A DNA stretch of 14,981 nucleotides from Myxococcales bacterium. Lineage in GTDB: Bacteria > Myxococcota > Myxococcia > Myxococcales > Myxococcaceae. The translations under genes were made by a program, and so were the position numbers. This document shows, in pieces, positions 1-6,896 of this stretch. The first letter of the stretch is position 1. Every line of letters starts with the position of its first letter. The notes beneath the pieces were generated by a model. That model was given only the letters and a program-made list of their open reading frames with translations. It searched no databases and was not told the origin of the DNA. Location of the stretch: the NCBI GenBank assembly GCA_003153055.1, contig PMBV01000444.1, positions 1 through 14,981 of the forward strand, given 5' to 3'.

Positions 1-168
1 TACGGGAACGCGACCACCGACATCGGCGCCTATGCTGACGCGGCCATCCCGAAGGCGGACACGTACATCGTCGGCGCCAACGCAGGCGCCCAGGGAACCC
101 AGGCCGTCGAGTCGTACACGGCTCACTCGAGCGCCCTGGGGAGCTATCCAGCTGCGGTCCAGCCGTAG
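1..168 (+). CDS. Lipin/LNS2-type HAD phosphatase, C-terminal fragment
   Basis: The gene enters from the left edge in frame 1 and stops with TAG at 166-168, leaving the last 55 residues. The fragment opens with YGNATTDIGAYADAAIP. This matches the G-N-x-x-T-D-x-x-A-Y signature that closes the catalytic fold of lipin/Smp2-type (LNS2) haloacid dehalogenase phosphatases, where the Asp is a late acidic residue of the active site. Eukaryotic relatives dephosphorylate phosphatidate. Bacterial copies are usually annotated only as HAD phosphatases, so the substrate here is unknown. The remaining residues contain the family-typical stretch TYIVGANAG followed by a short tail. The catalytic DxDxT motif would lie outside the window, so activity cannot be judged. 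The gene converges on the next one, with 35 bases between the two stop codons. Confidence 0.72.
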   Translation, partial: YGNATTDIGAYADAAIPKADTYIVGANAGAQGTQAVESYTAHSSALGSYPAAVQP

Positions 169-181
169 GCGCCTGTTCTAC

Positions 182-201
182 TCCTCCCCACTGCCGGAGG
201 A
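182..201. terminator. Possible bidirectional hairpin between convergent genes
   Basis: TCCTCC (182-187) can pair with GGAGGA (196-201) across an 8-base loop, in the 35-base gap between two convergent stop codons. The position suits a shared terminator. The stem is only 6 bp and no T-run follows on either strand, so this is weak. Confidence 0.3.
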
Positions 202-203
202 CT

Positions 204-1214
204 TCAGGGGAGTACGCCGGAGACTCCCACCATCGCTCCGCCCGGAATCGGCGCCAGCGTGACGTGAGGTCCTGAGCGTCGAGAGTCGAGCCCCCACAGG
301 ACTGCACCCGTCGCCGCCGCGGCGACTCCCACGCCGACTCCGACCCAACCAACCACCTGGAGCGTCTTGCCCGTCGCGGCGATCGTCTCACCTTCCCCAG
401 GAGCCAGGGCCGGCAGGCTCTTGTTGGTGAGCTTGTTCCACTGCGCCCAGGCTTGCCAGACTCCGATGCCTCCCGCCACGGCGACCACGCCGCCGCCGAT
501 CATCAGGCCGAGCGCGGCGGGACGGAGCGTCGGAGCTTCTTTCGCAACCTCTGGCGGACGCGTGGGCGAGGGTGGGCTCCGGACCTCCGGCTGGACAACC
601 TTCGGCTGAGGCGGGACCTCGACCTCGGGCTTGGGCGCCGGCGCCTCGCCCACCCTCGGCCCTTCCAGCTCGAGCTCGAGAATGACCTTCCTCCCCGGTG
701 GCACCTGCGCTTCCACGCGGGTCGTGCGCCCGTCGCTCCCCCTGGCGAGCACCACGTGGACCCCGCCTGGCACCTGGGTCTGAAGCGGTGCTGGCCCCAG
801 GTCTTTCTCGTCGATGGCGACGTCCGCCTCACCGGCCTTCACCAGCACCACGAGCGTCGCCGGAAGCTCGCGACGCACCCTGTCGAGCAGCCTCAACGCG
901 TCGGGGCTGGCGCGGGCTGCGTCGAGCTCGACGGTCGGGTCCTTCTGCACGGCCGCGATGAATGCCGCCTTCGCCTTCTCAGCCTGCCCGAGGGCCAGGA
1001 GCGCCTGGGCGCGAAGCACGTGGAGCTGGGCCTGTTCGACCGACTCCGTCGCCTTCTTCAGCGCCAGATCCGCCTTCTTGACCGCCACTTCGAACTCGCC
1101 TTTGGCGAAGCTCGCGGCGATCTCCCCCCTCACCTTGGCCGCCGCAGACTCCGCCTGGGCCGCGGAGACCTCGGCCAGCATGACCAACAGCACCATCGGA
1201 AGCGTCGCTCTCAT
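204..1214 (-). CDS. Exported TPR-like/PEGA-like protein with two C-terminal membrane segments
   Basis: The predicted product has 336 residues. The chosen start is the ATG at 1214, because it is preceded by GGAGAGG and begins a signal peptide (residues 1-21, ending AAQA). The open frame extends to 1331, but that part has no exported-protein character. Residues 25-115 are Ala/Lys/Glu-rich paired helices resembling tetratricopeptide repeats. Residues 117-180 look like a PEGA-type beta domain, with a pattern of value-bearing strands and GGVHVV. A Pro/Glu-rich linker follows at about 185-228. Two hydrophobic segments lie at 233-256 and 285-309, and the tail ends in short strands. This architecture is common in myxobacterial envelope proteins of unknown function and suggests a periplasmic scaffold anchored in the inner membrane. 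I do not recognise a named gene. It is transcribed divergently from the lipoprotein gene at 1406. Confidence 0.82.
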   Translation of the reverse strand: MRATLPMVLLVMLAEVSAAQAESAAAKVRGEIAASFAKGEFEVAVKKADLALKKATESVEQAQLHVLRAQALLALGQAEKAKAAFIAAVQKDPTVELDAARASPDALRLLDRVRRELPATLVVLVKAGEADVAIDEKDLGPAPLQTQVPGGVHVVLARGSDGRTTRVEAQVPPGRKVILELELEGPRVGEAPAPKPEVEVPPQPKVVQPEVRSPPSPTRPPEVAKEAPTLRPAALGLMIGGGVVAVAGGIGVWQAWAQWNKLTNKSLPALAPGEGETIAATGKTLQVVGWVGVGVGVAAAATGAVLWGLDSRRSGPHVTLAPIPGGAMVGVSGVLP

Positions 1215-1216
1215 GG

Positions 1217-1223
1217 CCTCTCC
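1217..1223 (-). promoter_or_regulatory. Ribosome binding site that fixes the start at 1214
   Basis: On the minus strand GGAGAGG lies just upstream of the ATG at 1214; its GGAG core sits 5 bases from the start. It supports this start over the longer frame beginning at 1331. Confidence 0.5.
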
Positions 1224-1396
1224 ACCGGGCGCGTCGGGGCCGCCCATGCCTTCGTCCAGTGGGTAATACCAGCACGCCCCGTCCTCGCTCCAGCTCGAAC
1301 CTCGCTCGCGAGTGACCTCGGCATGACACACGAGATGACTCCTGGCCGATTCCGAAACCCGCCGGCTTGGGCCAACGTGTGTGCCTCACCTCTCCC

Positions 1397-1401
1397 GGAG
1401 G
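1397..1401 (+). promoter_or_regulatory. Ribosome binding site for the lipoprotein gene
   Basis: GGAGG ends 4 bases before the ATG at 1406. It selects this start over the upstream in-frame codon at 1367, which would place an unlikely leader before the lipoprotein signal. Confidence 0.55.
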
Positions 1402-1405
1402 ACGC

Positions 1406-1909
1406 ATGCACCTGCGAATCACCTGCCTGGCCGTCGCACTCGGCGTCTCGACGTTGGTCGCCTGTGAGCGGCCCCCTCACAAACTCATCGTCGACATTGC
1501 CCTTGGAGCCCAGGACGCAGGCGTCCCCTTCGCGACCCAGAACGGCTCGACGGTGTACCTCGAGCCGAGCGCCATCGCGCAGAAGCCGTACTTCTGGCTG
1601 ACCACCAACGTGGGCGAGTCGTTCGCCAACGCCATTCCCCTCGAGGCCGCTGGCGGCTCGATGTCCGAGACGCTCACCGCGCACTTCGAGTCGCAGTCGA
1701 AGTACCACGACGGCGCGGTCGAGCTGGCGCTCTTCATCTCGCTGACGGGAGGCACCGTGACGGGCCCCCAGGCGGGCGATCTCGCCGCCTTCGACAACTC
1801 CCCGCAGCCCCAGGGCGAGCCCAACCCGACCGGCACCTCGGTGCGAATGCACCTCGACGGCGACGACGCCAAGGTGACGCTCGACAACCAGCACTTCATC
1901 CGGTTCTGA
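1406..1909 (+). CDS. Small lipoprotein encoded with a di-haem enzyme
   Basis: The product is 167 residues. Residues 1-20 form a lipoprotein signal peptide with lipobox LVAC; Cys20 would be lipidated. The mature part has no Cys and a single Trp (Trp64, in PYFWL). It is rich in short beta-type stretches such as KLIVDIAL, VELALFISL and AKVTLDN, so a compact beta fold in the periplasm or outer membrane is likely. The stop is one base from the ATG of the di-haem peroxidase-like gene, so the two are almost certainly co-transcribed and translationally coupled. That context recalls pairs in which a MauG/MbnH-type di-haem enzyme modifies Trp in a partner protein, MbnP for example. I do not see enough sequence similarity to call this MbnP, and the partner role is inference. 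Confidence 0.83.
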   Translation: MHLRITCLAVALGVSTLVACERPPHKLIVDIALGAQDAGVPFATQNGSTVYLEPSAIAQKPYFWLTTNVGESFANAIPLEAAGGSMSETLTAHFESQSKYHDGAVELALFISLTGGTVTGPQAGDLAAFDNSPQPQGEPNPTGTSVRMHLDGDDAKVTLDNQHFIRF

Positions 1910-1910
1910 C

Positions 1911-2939
1911 ATGCGGAAGACACTCATCATCGTCTGCGCGCTCACCGCCTGCGGCCCGAGGGGGTTGAAGGTCCCTGAGCTGGGGCCCGTGCCCGCGCTG
2001 CCCGAGTGGCCAGACGACCCGCCCACCGACGCGAAGGTCGCCCTGGGCCGCACCCTCTACTTCGACGTCCGCCTCTCCGGGAGCGGCCACACCAACTGCA
2101 ATTCCTGTCACCTCGCCCTCACCAGCTTCCAAGACAACCTTCCCCTGCCCGTGCCTGACTCGTCGTACCCGTCGGACCTGCCGAAGGTGGCCCGGCACAC
2201 ACCCTCGCTCCTGAACCTCGTCTACGCGCCGGTGTACCGGTGGGACGGGGCGATGACGGATCTCGTCGACGTGATGGCCTTCCCCTTCGGAGAAGCCAAC
2301 ATGAACCTCGGCGTCGATCTCCCCTCGTCTCAGGCGGCGCTGAAGGAGCGGCTGACCCAGGCGGCGCCCGAGTACGTCACCCAGTTCCAGAGCGTCTTCG
2401 ACGTCGACCTGCGCACCCTCGAGCCCAAGGCGGTCTGGCGTCTTGCCGGCCGGGCGCTGGCGGCCTACGCGCGCACCATCGTGTCTCGCGACGCGCCCTT
2501 CGATCGCTGGAACGCGGGCGACGACCAAGCCATGAGCGCGGCGGCTGTCCGTGGGCTCGAGTTGTTTCGCGGCGACGCGGGGTGCATCGCGTGCCACGGA
2601 GGCCCCTTCTTCAGCGACTTCGGGTTCCACAACCTCTCGCTCGATCCTCCGCGGGCCGACGGCACCCGCGCCGACGAGGGCCGCTCCCGCGTGACTCAGA
2701 GCGAGGCCGACCGCGGCAAGTTCCTGACCCCGACCCTGCGCTCGGCCTGGGACACCGCGCCCTACTTCCACGACGGGTCCGCCATCTCGCTCAAGGCAGT
2801 GCTGACCCACTTCTGCTCTGACAAGGTGCGGGCCGACCCGAACCACGACCCTCTGTTCGACACGCCGCTGTCCCTCACCGACGCGCAGATGAGCGACCTC
2901 GTCGACTTCCTCAAGGCGCTCCGGAGTGGCGCGCCGTAG
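1911..2939 (+). CDS. Di-haem cytochrome c peroxidase/MauG-family lipoprotein
   Basis: The product is 342 residues, the usual length for this family. The N-terminus is a lipoprotein signal (LTAC, Cys14), so the enzyme should be membrane-anchored on the periplasmic side. Two c-type haem sites are present: CNSCH at residues 63-67 and CIACH at 225-229. The C-terminal half carries the family signature TPTLRSAWDTAPYFHDG (about 273-289) and ends with the helix SLTDAQMSDLVDFLKAL. Relatives either reduce hydrogen peroxide (CcpA) or oxidise amino-acid side chains of a partner protein (MauG, MbnH). The residue 14 after the His of YFHDG supplies the second-haem ligand in those groups (Met in CcpA, Tyr in MauG-like enzymes, from memory). 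Here it is Phe301, next to His300 and Cys302. The ATG overlaps the upstream gene's end (TGACATG) without its own clear ribosome binding site, suggesting translational coupling. Confidence 0.92.
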   Translation: MRKTLIIVCALTACGPRGLKVPELGPVPALPEWPDDPPTDAKVALGRTLYFDVRLSGSGHTNCNSCHLALTSFQDNLPLPVPDSSYPSDLPKVARHTPSLLNLVYAPVYRWDGAMTDLVDVMAFPFGEANMNLGVDLPSSQAALKERLTQAAPEYVTQFQSVFDVDLRTLEPKAVWRLAGRALAAYARTIVSRDAPFDRWNAGDDQAMSAAAVRGLELFRGDAGCIACHGGPFFSDFGFHNLSLDPPRADGTRADEGRSRVTQSEADRGKFLTPTLRSAWDTAPYFHDGSAISLKAVLTHFCSDKVRADPNHDPLFDTPLSLTDAQMSDLVDFLKALRSGAP

Positions 2940-2969
2940 ACCTCTTGCTCGACGATCTCCAGGGTCGCG

Positions 2970-4214
2970 TCAGGCGCTCGGCAGAGGCGTGGCGGGCGCC
3001 GCGCCGGTCTTCGGCTGGAAGATCAGGAAGTACGCCAGCGCGAGCAGGGAGATCCCCCCGCCGACGGAGAAGGTCACCGTCGGCCCCGCGCTGCTCCACA
3101 GCGCTCCGGCCAGGACCGAGGCGGGCAGGTAGACGAGCGCGGTGACGAATCCGTAGGTGCCGATGGCAGTGGCACGCGAGGCCTCCGGAGTCAGATCCGA
3201 GAGGTAGGCCTTCGACTGCCCTTCGTCGATTGCGTAGAACACGCCGTAGAGCAGGAAGAGCGCGATCACCCCTCCCTTCGAGTCGACGACGGCAAAGCCG
3301 GCGCACATGATCGCGTAGAGTGCGTAGGAGCTGGCGATGATCGCCTTGCGCCCGACGCGGTCGCCGAGCAGGCCGATGGGCACCGAGAGCACGGTGAATG
3401 AGACGTTGAAGAGCGCGTAGAGCAGCACCACGTCTTTGAGCTCGAAGCCGACGCGGTTCGCGGCCAGCATCAAGAAGGCGAAGCTGAAGTAGGCGAGCGA
3501 GAAGAGGCCCGCGGACAAGAGGTAGTGGCGGTAGCCCGGGCCGAGTGTGCGCAGGGCCTCGCGTAGCGGCACGCGCGTGCGAGACGGGCCGGCGTGCTCG
3601 CGCACGAAGAAGAGCAGCACCGCAACCGAGGCGAAGGCGGGGATCACCGCGGCGAGAAACAGCGCGTGGAAGCCCTCCTTGCTCTGGCCCACGCGGGCGA
3701 GGATCGCGTACGCGAGCAAGGGCCCGAGGATGGCGCCGGCCTTGTCGAAGGCCTTGTGCACGCCGAAGGAGGCGCCGCGCTTCTCCTTGGGACCGAGCCC
3801 GGAGAGGAGCGCGTCGCGCGGGGCGCCGCGGACGGACTTGCCCAGCCGCTCCACCACGCGAAAGGCGAACACCTCGCCCGCGGTGGTGGCCAGCAACAGC
3901 AGCACCTTGGCGATCGACGAGAGGCCGTAGCCGGCCACCGCGATCGCCTTGCGCTTGGCGAGCCGGTCCGAGAGGTAGCCCGAGGCCATGTCGAGGGAGG
4001 AGCCGGCGAAGTCGGCGAAGCCCTCCATCGCGCCGAGCAGCAGGGCGCTCGCGCCGAGGACGGTGGTGAGGAAGAGCGGCAACACGGCAAAGATTGCCTC
4101 GGAGCTGACGTCGGTGAGGAAGCTCACCACGCCCAGCATCACCACTTCGCGCGGCACGCCGAGGAGCTTCGGCGGGGCGGCCTCCAGTTCACTCGATTCC
4201 ATGGGGCCACCCAT
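2970..4214 (-). CDS. MFS transporter
   Basis: The product is 414 residues with about 12 hydrophobic segments, a typical major facilitator. The N-terminal helix carries SFLTDVSSEAIFAVLPLFLT (residues 31-50). The loop between helices 2 and 3 has GYLSDRLAKRK (79-89), a form of MFS motif A, and residues 119-136 carry RVVERLGKSVRGAPRDAL. The second half has the matching GDRVGRK loop. This pattern belongs to a widespread bacterial subfamily of unassigned drug or metabolite exporters; the substrate cannot be read from sequence. The start is the ATG at 4214, after a G-rich stretch; the ATG at 4202 is an alternative. The frame extends to 4604, but that part overlaps the neighbouring gene and looks non-coding. 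It follows the 4250-5296 gene by 35 bases on the same strand, so the two may share a transcript. Confidence 0.9.
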   Translation of the reverse strand: MGGPMESSELEAAPPKLLGVPREVVMLGVVSFLTDVSSEAIFAVLPLFLTTVLGASALLLGAMEGFADFAGSSLDMASGYLSDRLAKRKAIAVAGYGLSSIAKVLLLLATTAGEVFAFRVVERLGKSVRGAPRDALLSGLGPKEKRGASFGVHKAFDKAGAILGPLLAYAILARVGQSKEGFHALFLAAVIPAFASVAVLLFFVREHAGPSRTRVPLREALRTLGPGYRHYLLSAGLFSLAYFSFAFLMLAANRVGFELKDVVLLYALFNVSFTVLSVPIGLLGDRVGRKAIIASSYALYAIMCAGFAVVDSKGGVIALFLLYGVFYAIDEGQSKAYLSDLTPEASRATAIGTYGFVTALVYLPASVLAGALWSSAGPTVTFSVGGGISLLALAYFLIFQPKTGAAPATPLPSA

Positions 4215-4249
4215 AACGCCCCCTGCCCTGGAGGGCTGGCCGCTCGCAG

Positions 4250-5296
4250 CTATTTCTGGAATGTCGAGAGCACCGACTTGGCGATCGACGCGTCGATCTC
4301 GAGGCCGACACCCCAGTTGGCGAACTGCCAGACATGGTCGATGGGGACCTCGCCGTCGATCCGCTCGCCGACCGAGTGTCCGGCCGTCAGGCGCTGCACG
4401 AGGCGTGGTTGCCAACCGGCGACGAGCGACACGCCACGGAGCAGCTCGCACGAGAGCCCGAGAAAGAGGCTCTCGGTCGGGTGGTCGAGCGAGATGCCAG
4501 CGACGATCGCGAGGCGGTCGTACCACGCCTCGTAGCGAGCGCTGAAGTACCGGCCTGAGGCCAGCTTCTTGTTGCCGTTTCGGTTCCACGAGAAGGGGTA
4601 CCACTGGACCCCGAAGTAGAAGTTGGGCTGAAAGACGGGCCTGTCAGCGGAGATGGCCTGCGCCTTCACCGCGTACGTGGCGGTGCCTGGCCCACCGACC
4701 GCGACGAAGCCCAGGTTCAAGGCGAAGAGCCGCGTCACCGCCAGCGTAGTGGCGTGCTCGACGCCGGCCTCCTTCAAGTCGACCTTGATGGAGACGTCGA
4801 CCGCGTGGAACGGCCCCACCTCGCCCCAGTCGTCCCAGGCGGGCGCCTCGTCGGCCGCGACGAGGGCCCAACGCACCGCCGCGAGCGCGGCCTTCACGTC
4901 ATCAGCGGCGCCGCGGATGGGCACCAGGTCGCTCAGGGCCTGCCCCGGCTGGGCAGTGACGAGGTAGTGCGACTGCCCGTCGGGCGCGGTCTTCGCGTAT
5001 CGCCTCAGGGTCAAGATGTGGACCCGCACCTCGAACCCCTCAGCCAGCTCGTCGAGGCGGCAGTGCATCACCCCGTCGGCGCGGAAGGTGACGTCGACCG
5101 CCTTCGACGCGAGATCCACATGGCAGATCTGGCCCTCGTCTTCGCGCTGTCGCCAGAGCCCGGTGTCCTTCTCGTGATCCCGCACGAACTTGAGGATCTG
5201 CCCGAGCCTGACGGTCGCTTCGTCTGGAGTCGCCTCGGGAGGGTCTCCCGGGGTCACGCCGAGCAGGAAGGCAGCGGCGGCGAGCGCTTCGATCAT
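4250..5296 (-). CDS. Exported protein of unknown function with strand-rich C-terminal half
   Basis: The product is 348 residues and I do not recognise the family. Residues 1-15 are a short hydrophobic leader (AAAAFLLG) consistent with a signal peptide. The N-terminal half (25-200) is mixed alpha/beta, with two Cys at 58 and 79 that could form a disulfide in the periplasm. From about residue 220 on, alternating aromatic and polar residues (FYFGVQWYPF, YEAWYDRLAIVAGISL, GVSLVAGWQP, WGVGLEIDASI) suggest outer-membrane-type beta strands. There are too few visible strands to call a full barrel with confidence. The ATG at 5296 has only a distant AGGGA upstream. The gene lies 74 bases downstream of rtcB with a hairpin in between, and 35 bases upstream of the MFS gene, all on the minus strand. 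Confidence 0.78.
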   Translation of the reverse strand: MIEALAAAAFLLGVTPGDPPEATPDEATVRLGQILKFVRDHEKDTGLWRQREDEGQICHVDLASKAVDVTFRADGVMHCRLDELAEGFEVRVHILTLRRYAKTAPDGQSHYLVTAQPGQALSDLVPIRGAADDVKAALAAVRWALVAADEAPAWDDWGEVGPFHAVDVSIKVDLKEAGVEHATTLAVTRLFALNLGFVAVGGPGTATYAVKAQAISADRPVFQPNFYFGVQWYPFSWNRNGNKKLASGRYFSARYEAWYDRLAIVAGISLDHPTESLFLGLSCELLRGVSLVAGWQPRLVQRLTAGHSVGERIDGEVPIDHVWQFANWGVGLEIDASIAKSVLSTFQK

Positions 5297-5307
5297 CGGC
5301 CGATCGT

Positions 5308-5346
5308 CCCTGAAGGAGGTCGCCCCGTCACGGCCTTTCTTCAGGG
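5308..5346 (-). terminator. Strong hairpin between rtcB and the next gene
   Basis: CCCTGAAG (5308-5315) is the exact reverse complement of CTTCAGGG (5339-5346). The stem continues inward with a mismatch and a bulge (GAGGTCG against CGGCCTT) to a loop of about 8 bases. It sits about 25 bases past the rtcB stop on the minus strand and only 11 bases before the ATG at 5296. It could terminate rtcB, attenuate read-through or control translation of the next gene. No T-run follows, which argues against a classical intrinsic terminator. Confidence 0.45.
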
Positions 5347-5370
5347 GTCCAGCCTCGAGACCGACTTCAG

Positions 5371-6711
5371 TCAGTCAGCGCCCTTGATGCACGCCACCGG
5401 CCGGAGCCGATTGGAGACGCCCGCGAGCCCGGCGAGCTCCACCGACTCGAGCACGTCGTCGAGGTTCTTGTAGCAGGGGCCCGACTCATCGATGGGCGTG
5501 TTCCTCGTGTTGAGCAAGACGCCCAGCCTCGACATTCGAATGTCGGTGTCCTTCTGAGACAGCGAGCGGCGTGCCTGGTTGCGAGACAGCCGCCGGCCAG
5601 CCCCGTGGTTGACGGAGTACAGCGCCGCGGCGGCTCCCTCCTTGGCGAAGAGAATGGCGCTGCCCGTCTCCATCGAGCCGGGGATGAGGATGGGGTGGCC
5701 TTGGTCGGCCCACGGGGTCCCGATGAGGGCGGGGTGCTTGGCGGGGAAGGCGCGGGTGGCCCCCTTGCGCGCGACGAAGCGACCGTTCTCCTTCTGAATG
5801 AGGTTGTGGGAGATCTCGTAGTACACGTCGGCCTCGCCGCCGAAGACGTCTTCCAGCGCCTCGCACACCGCCTCGCCGATGAGGAGCCGGTTGGCGATGG
5901 CGAAGTTCGCCGCCATGTTGTGCAGGCTGAAGTACGTACGGCCGAGCTCCGAGTCGGCGTCGAGCCACACCGAGTCCTCGCTGTGCGCGCCGAGGCCCAG
6001 GTGCTTCGCTCCGGCGAGGAAGGTGTCCTTGGCGATGTTCCAGCCGAACCCGCGGCTGCCCGTGTGCAGCATCACCCACACCTTCCCCGCCTGGTCCACC
6101 TGCATCTCGCAAAAGTGGTTGCCGCCACCCAGGCTCCCGAGCTGATCTCGCTTGTCCCAGGCCCGCTTGGGAATGTCGACGCTGTCGTCCTCCACGGGCA
6201 GGCAGGCGCGCTCGGCCACGTCGTTGCCCTTGCCCAGCGCGAGCGCGCCGTGGCGGAGAATGTCGGGCACCTGCTTCAGGCTGACCCGCGAGGCGCCTCG
6301 CTGGCCCACCCCGACGCCGATGCGCCGCACGACCGCGTCGATCCACTGGCGGCGCTTCTCGGCGTCGGCGACGTCCTCCTCCGTCAGCGACGTGGCCAGC
6401 TGCACCATGCCACAGCCGATGTCGTAGCCCGCAGCGGTGGGCAAGAGCGTCCCTTCGGTCTCGATGGCCGTGCCAATCGGAACCCCGTAGCCGACGTGGC
6501 AGTCAGGCGTGAGGACGACTCGGGTGGCCCCGGGGAAGCTGCAGGCGTTGACGAGCTGACCGAGGAGGTTGTCCTCCAGCCCTGGCTCACCGTCGTGGCC
6601 GAACAGGAGCGCGTCGGAGAGAAAGAGGTGCGCCTCGCAGCGCATCGTCTCCGTCTTGGGGAGCACCCAGTGTCCGGGCCCCGCGTTCTCCAGCGTCTTG
6701 GTCCAGCTCAT
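5371..6711 (-). CDS. rtcB: RtcB RNA-splicing ligase
   Basis: The product is 446 residues. RtcB joins RNA 2',3'-cyclic phosphate or 3'-phosphate ends to 5'-hydroxyl ends, using GTP and manganese in the cytoplasm for RNA repair. All hallmark motifs are present in order: LTPDCHVGYGVPIG (67-80), GYDIGCGM (95-102) with metal ligands Asp97 and Cys100, LGSLGGGNHF with His199, HTGSR with His216, SHN with His302, RKGA (315-318), IPGSMETG (343-350) and SVNHGAGRRLSR. In the last motif His369 is the expected guanylylated residue. The enzyme therefore looks intact. The start is the ATG at 6711, where similarity begins; it lacks a clear ribosome binding site, and a GTG at 6750 would add 13 residues. No archease, rtcA or rtcR is visible. 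It is divergent from the coiled-coil gene at 6897. Confidence 0.95.
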   Translation of the reverse strand: MSWTKTLENAGPGHWVLPKTETMRCEAHLFLSDALLFGHDGEPGLEDNLLGQLVNACSFPGATRVVLTPDCHVGYGVPIGTAIETEGTLLPTAAGYDIGCGMVQLATSLTEEDVADAEKRRQWIDAVVRRIGVGVGQRGASRVSLKQVPDILRHGALALGKGNDVAERACLPVEDDSVDIPKRAWDKRDQLGSLGGGNHFCEMQVDQAGKVWVMLHTGSRGFGWNIAKDTFLAGAKHLGLGAHSEDSVWLDADSELGRTYFSLHNMAANFAIANRLLIGEAVCEALEDVFGGEADVYYEISHNLIQKENGRFVARKGATRAFPAKHPALIGTPWADQGHPILIPGSMETGSAILFAKEGAAAALYSVNHGAGRRLSRNQARRSLSQKDTDIRMSRLGVLLNTRNTPIDESGPCYKNLDDVLESVELAGLAGVSNRLRPVACIKGAD

Positions 6712-6881
6712 GGTGGGTAGGCGACGAGCGCGACGAGCGCAGCCTGACACACATCGGACCGCGCGCGCCGCGCAATGGAAACCGGAAGGTCACTCAAGCC
6801 CAGGCCCTGAGGTCGAAGGCGACTCCGATGCGCGAATCACCCCATCGAGACGAGGAGCGATTGGCATGTGTCCGCGGGCAT

Positions 6882-6887
6882 GGAGGG
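6882..6887 (+). promoter_or_regulatory. Ribosome binding site favouring the start at 6897
   Basis: GGAGGG lies 9 bases before the ATG at 6897. The frame is open from 6828, but the first ATG has no such site. Another ATG at 6939 follows GAGG and is the main alternative. Confidence 0.45.
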
Positions 6888-6896
6888 CAAGGTGTG

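Noticed and set aside
453..1601. Plus-strand open frame of 382 residues over the TPR/PEGA-like gene
   Set aside because: It is antisense to a gene with signal peptide and ribosome binding site, and it also overlaps the lipoprotein gene in another frame.
1406..1909. Calling the lipoprotein MbnP
   Set aside because: The gene context fits, but I cannot see the sequence features needed to assign the family.
4215..4604. N-terminal extension of the MFS frame
   Set aside because: It overlaps the end of the 4250-5296 gene in another frame, and the translation is Arg-rich without transporter features. Family similarity starts after 4214.
6721..6739. Direct repeat of GCGACGAGC upstream of rtcB
   Set aside because: Two 9-base copies made of common GC-rich words; likely chance.
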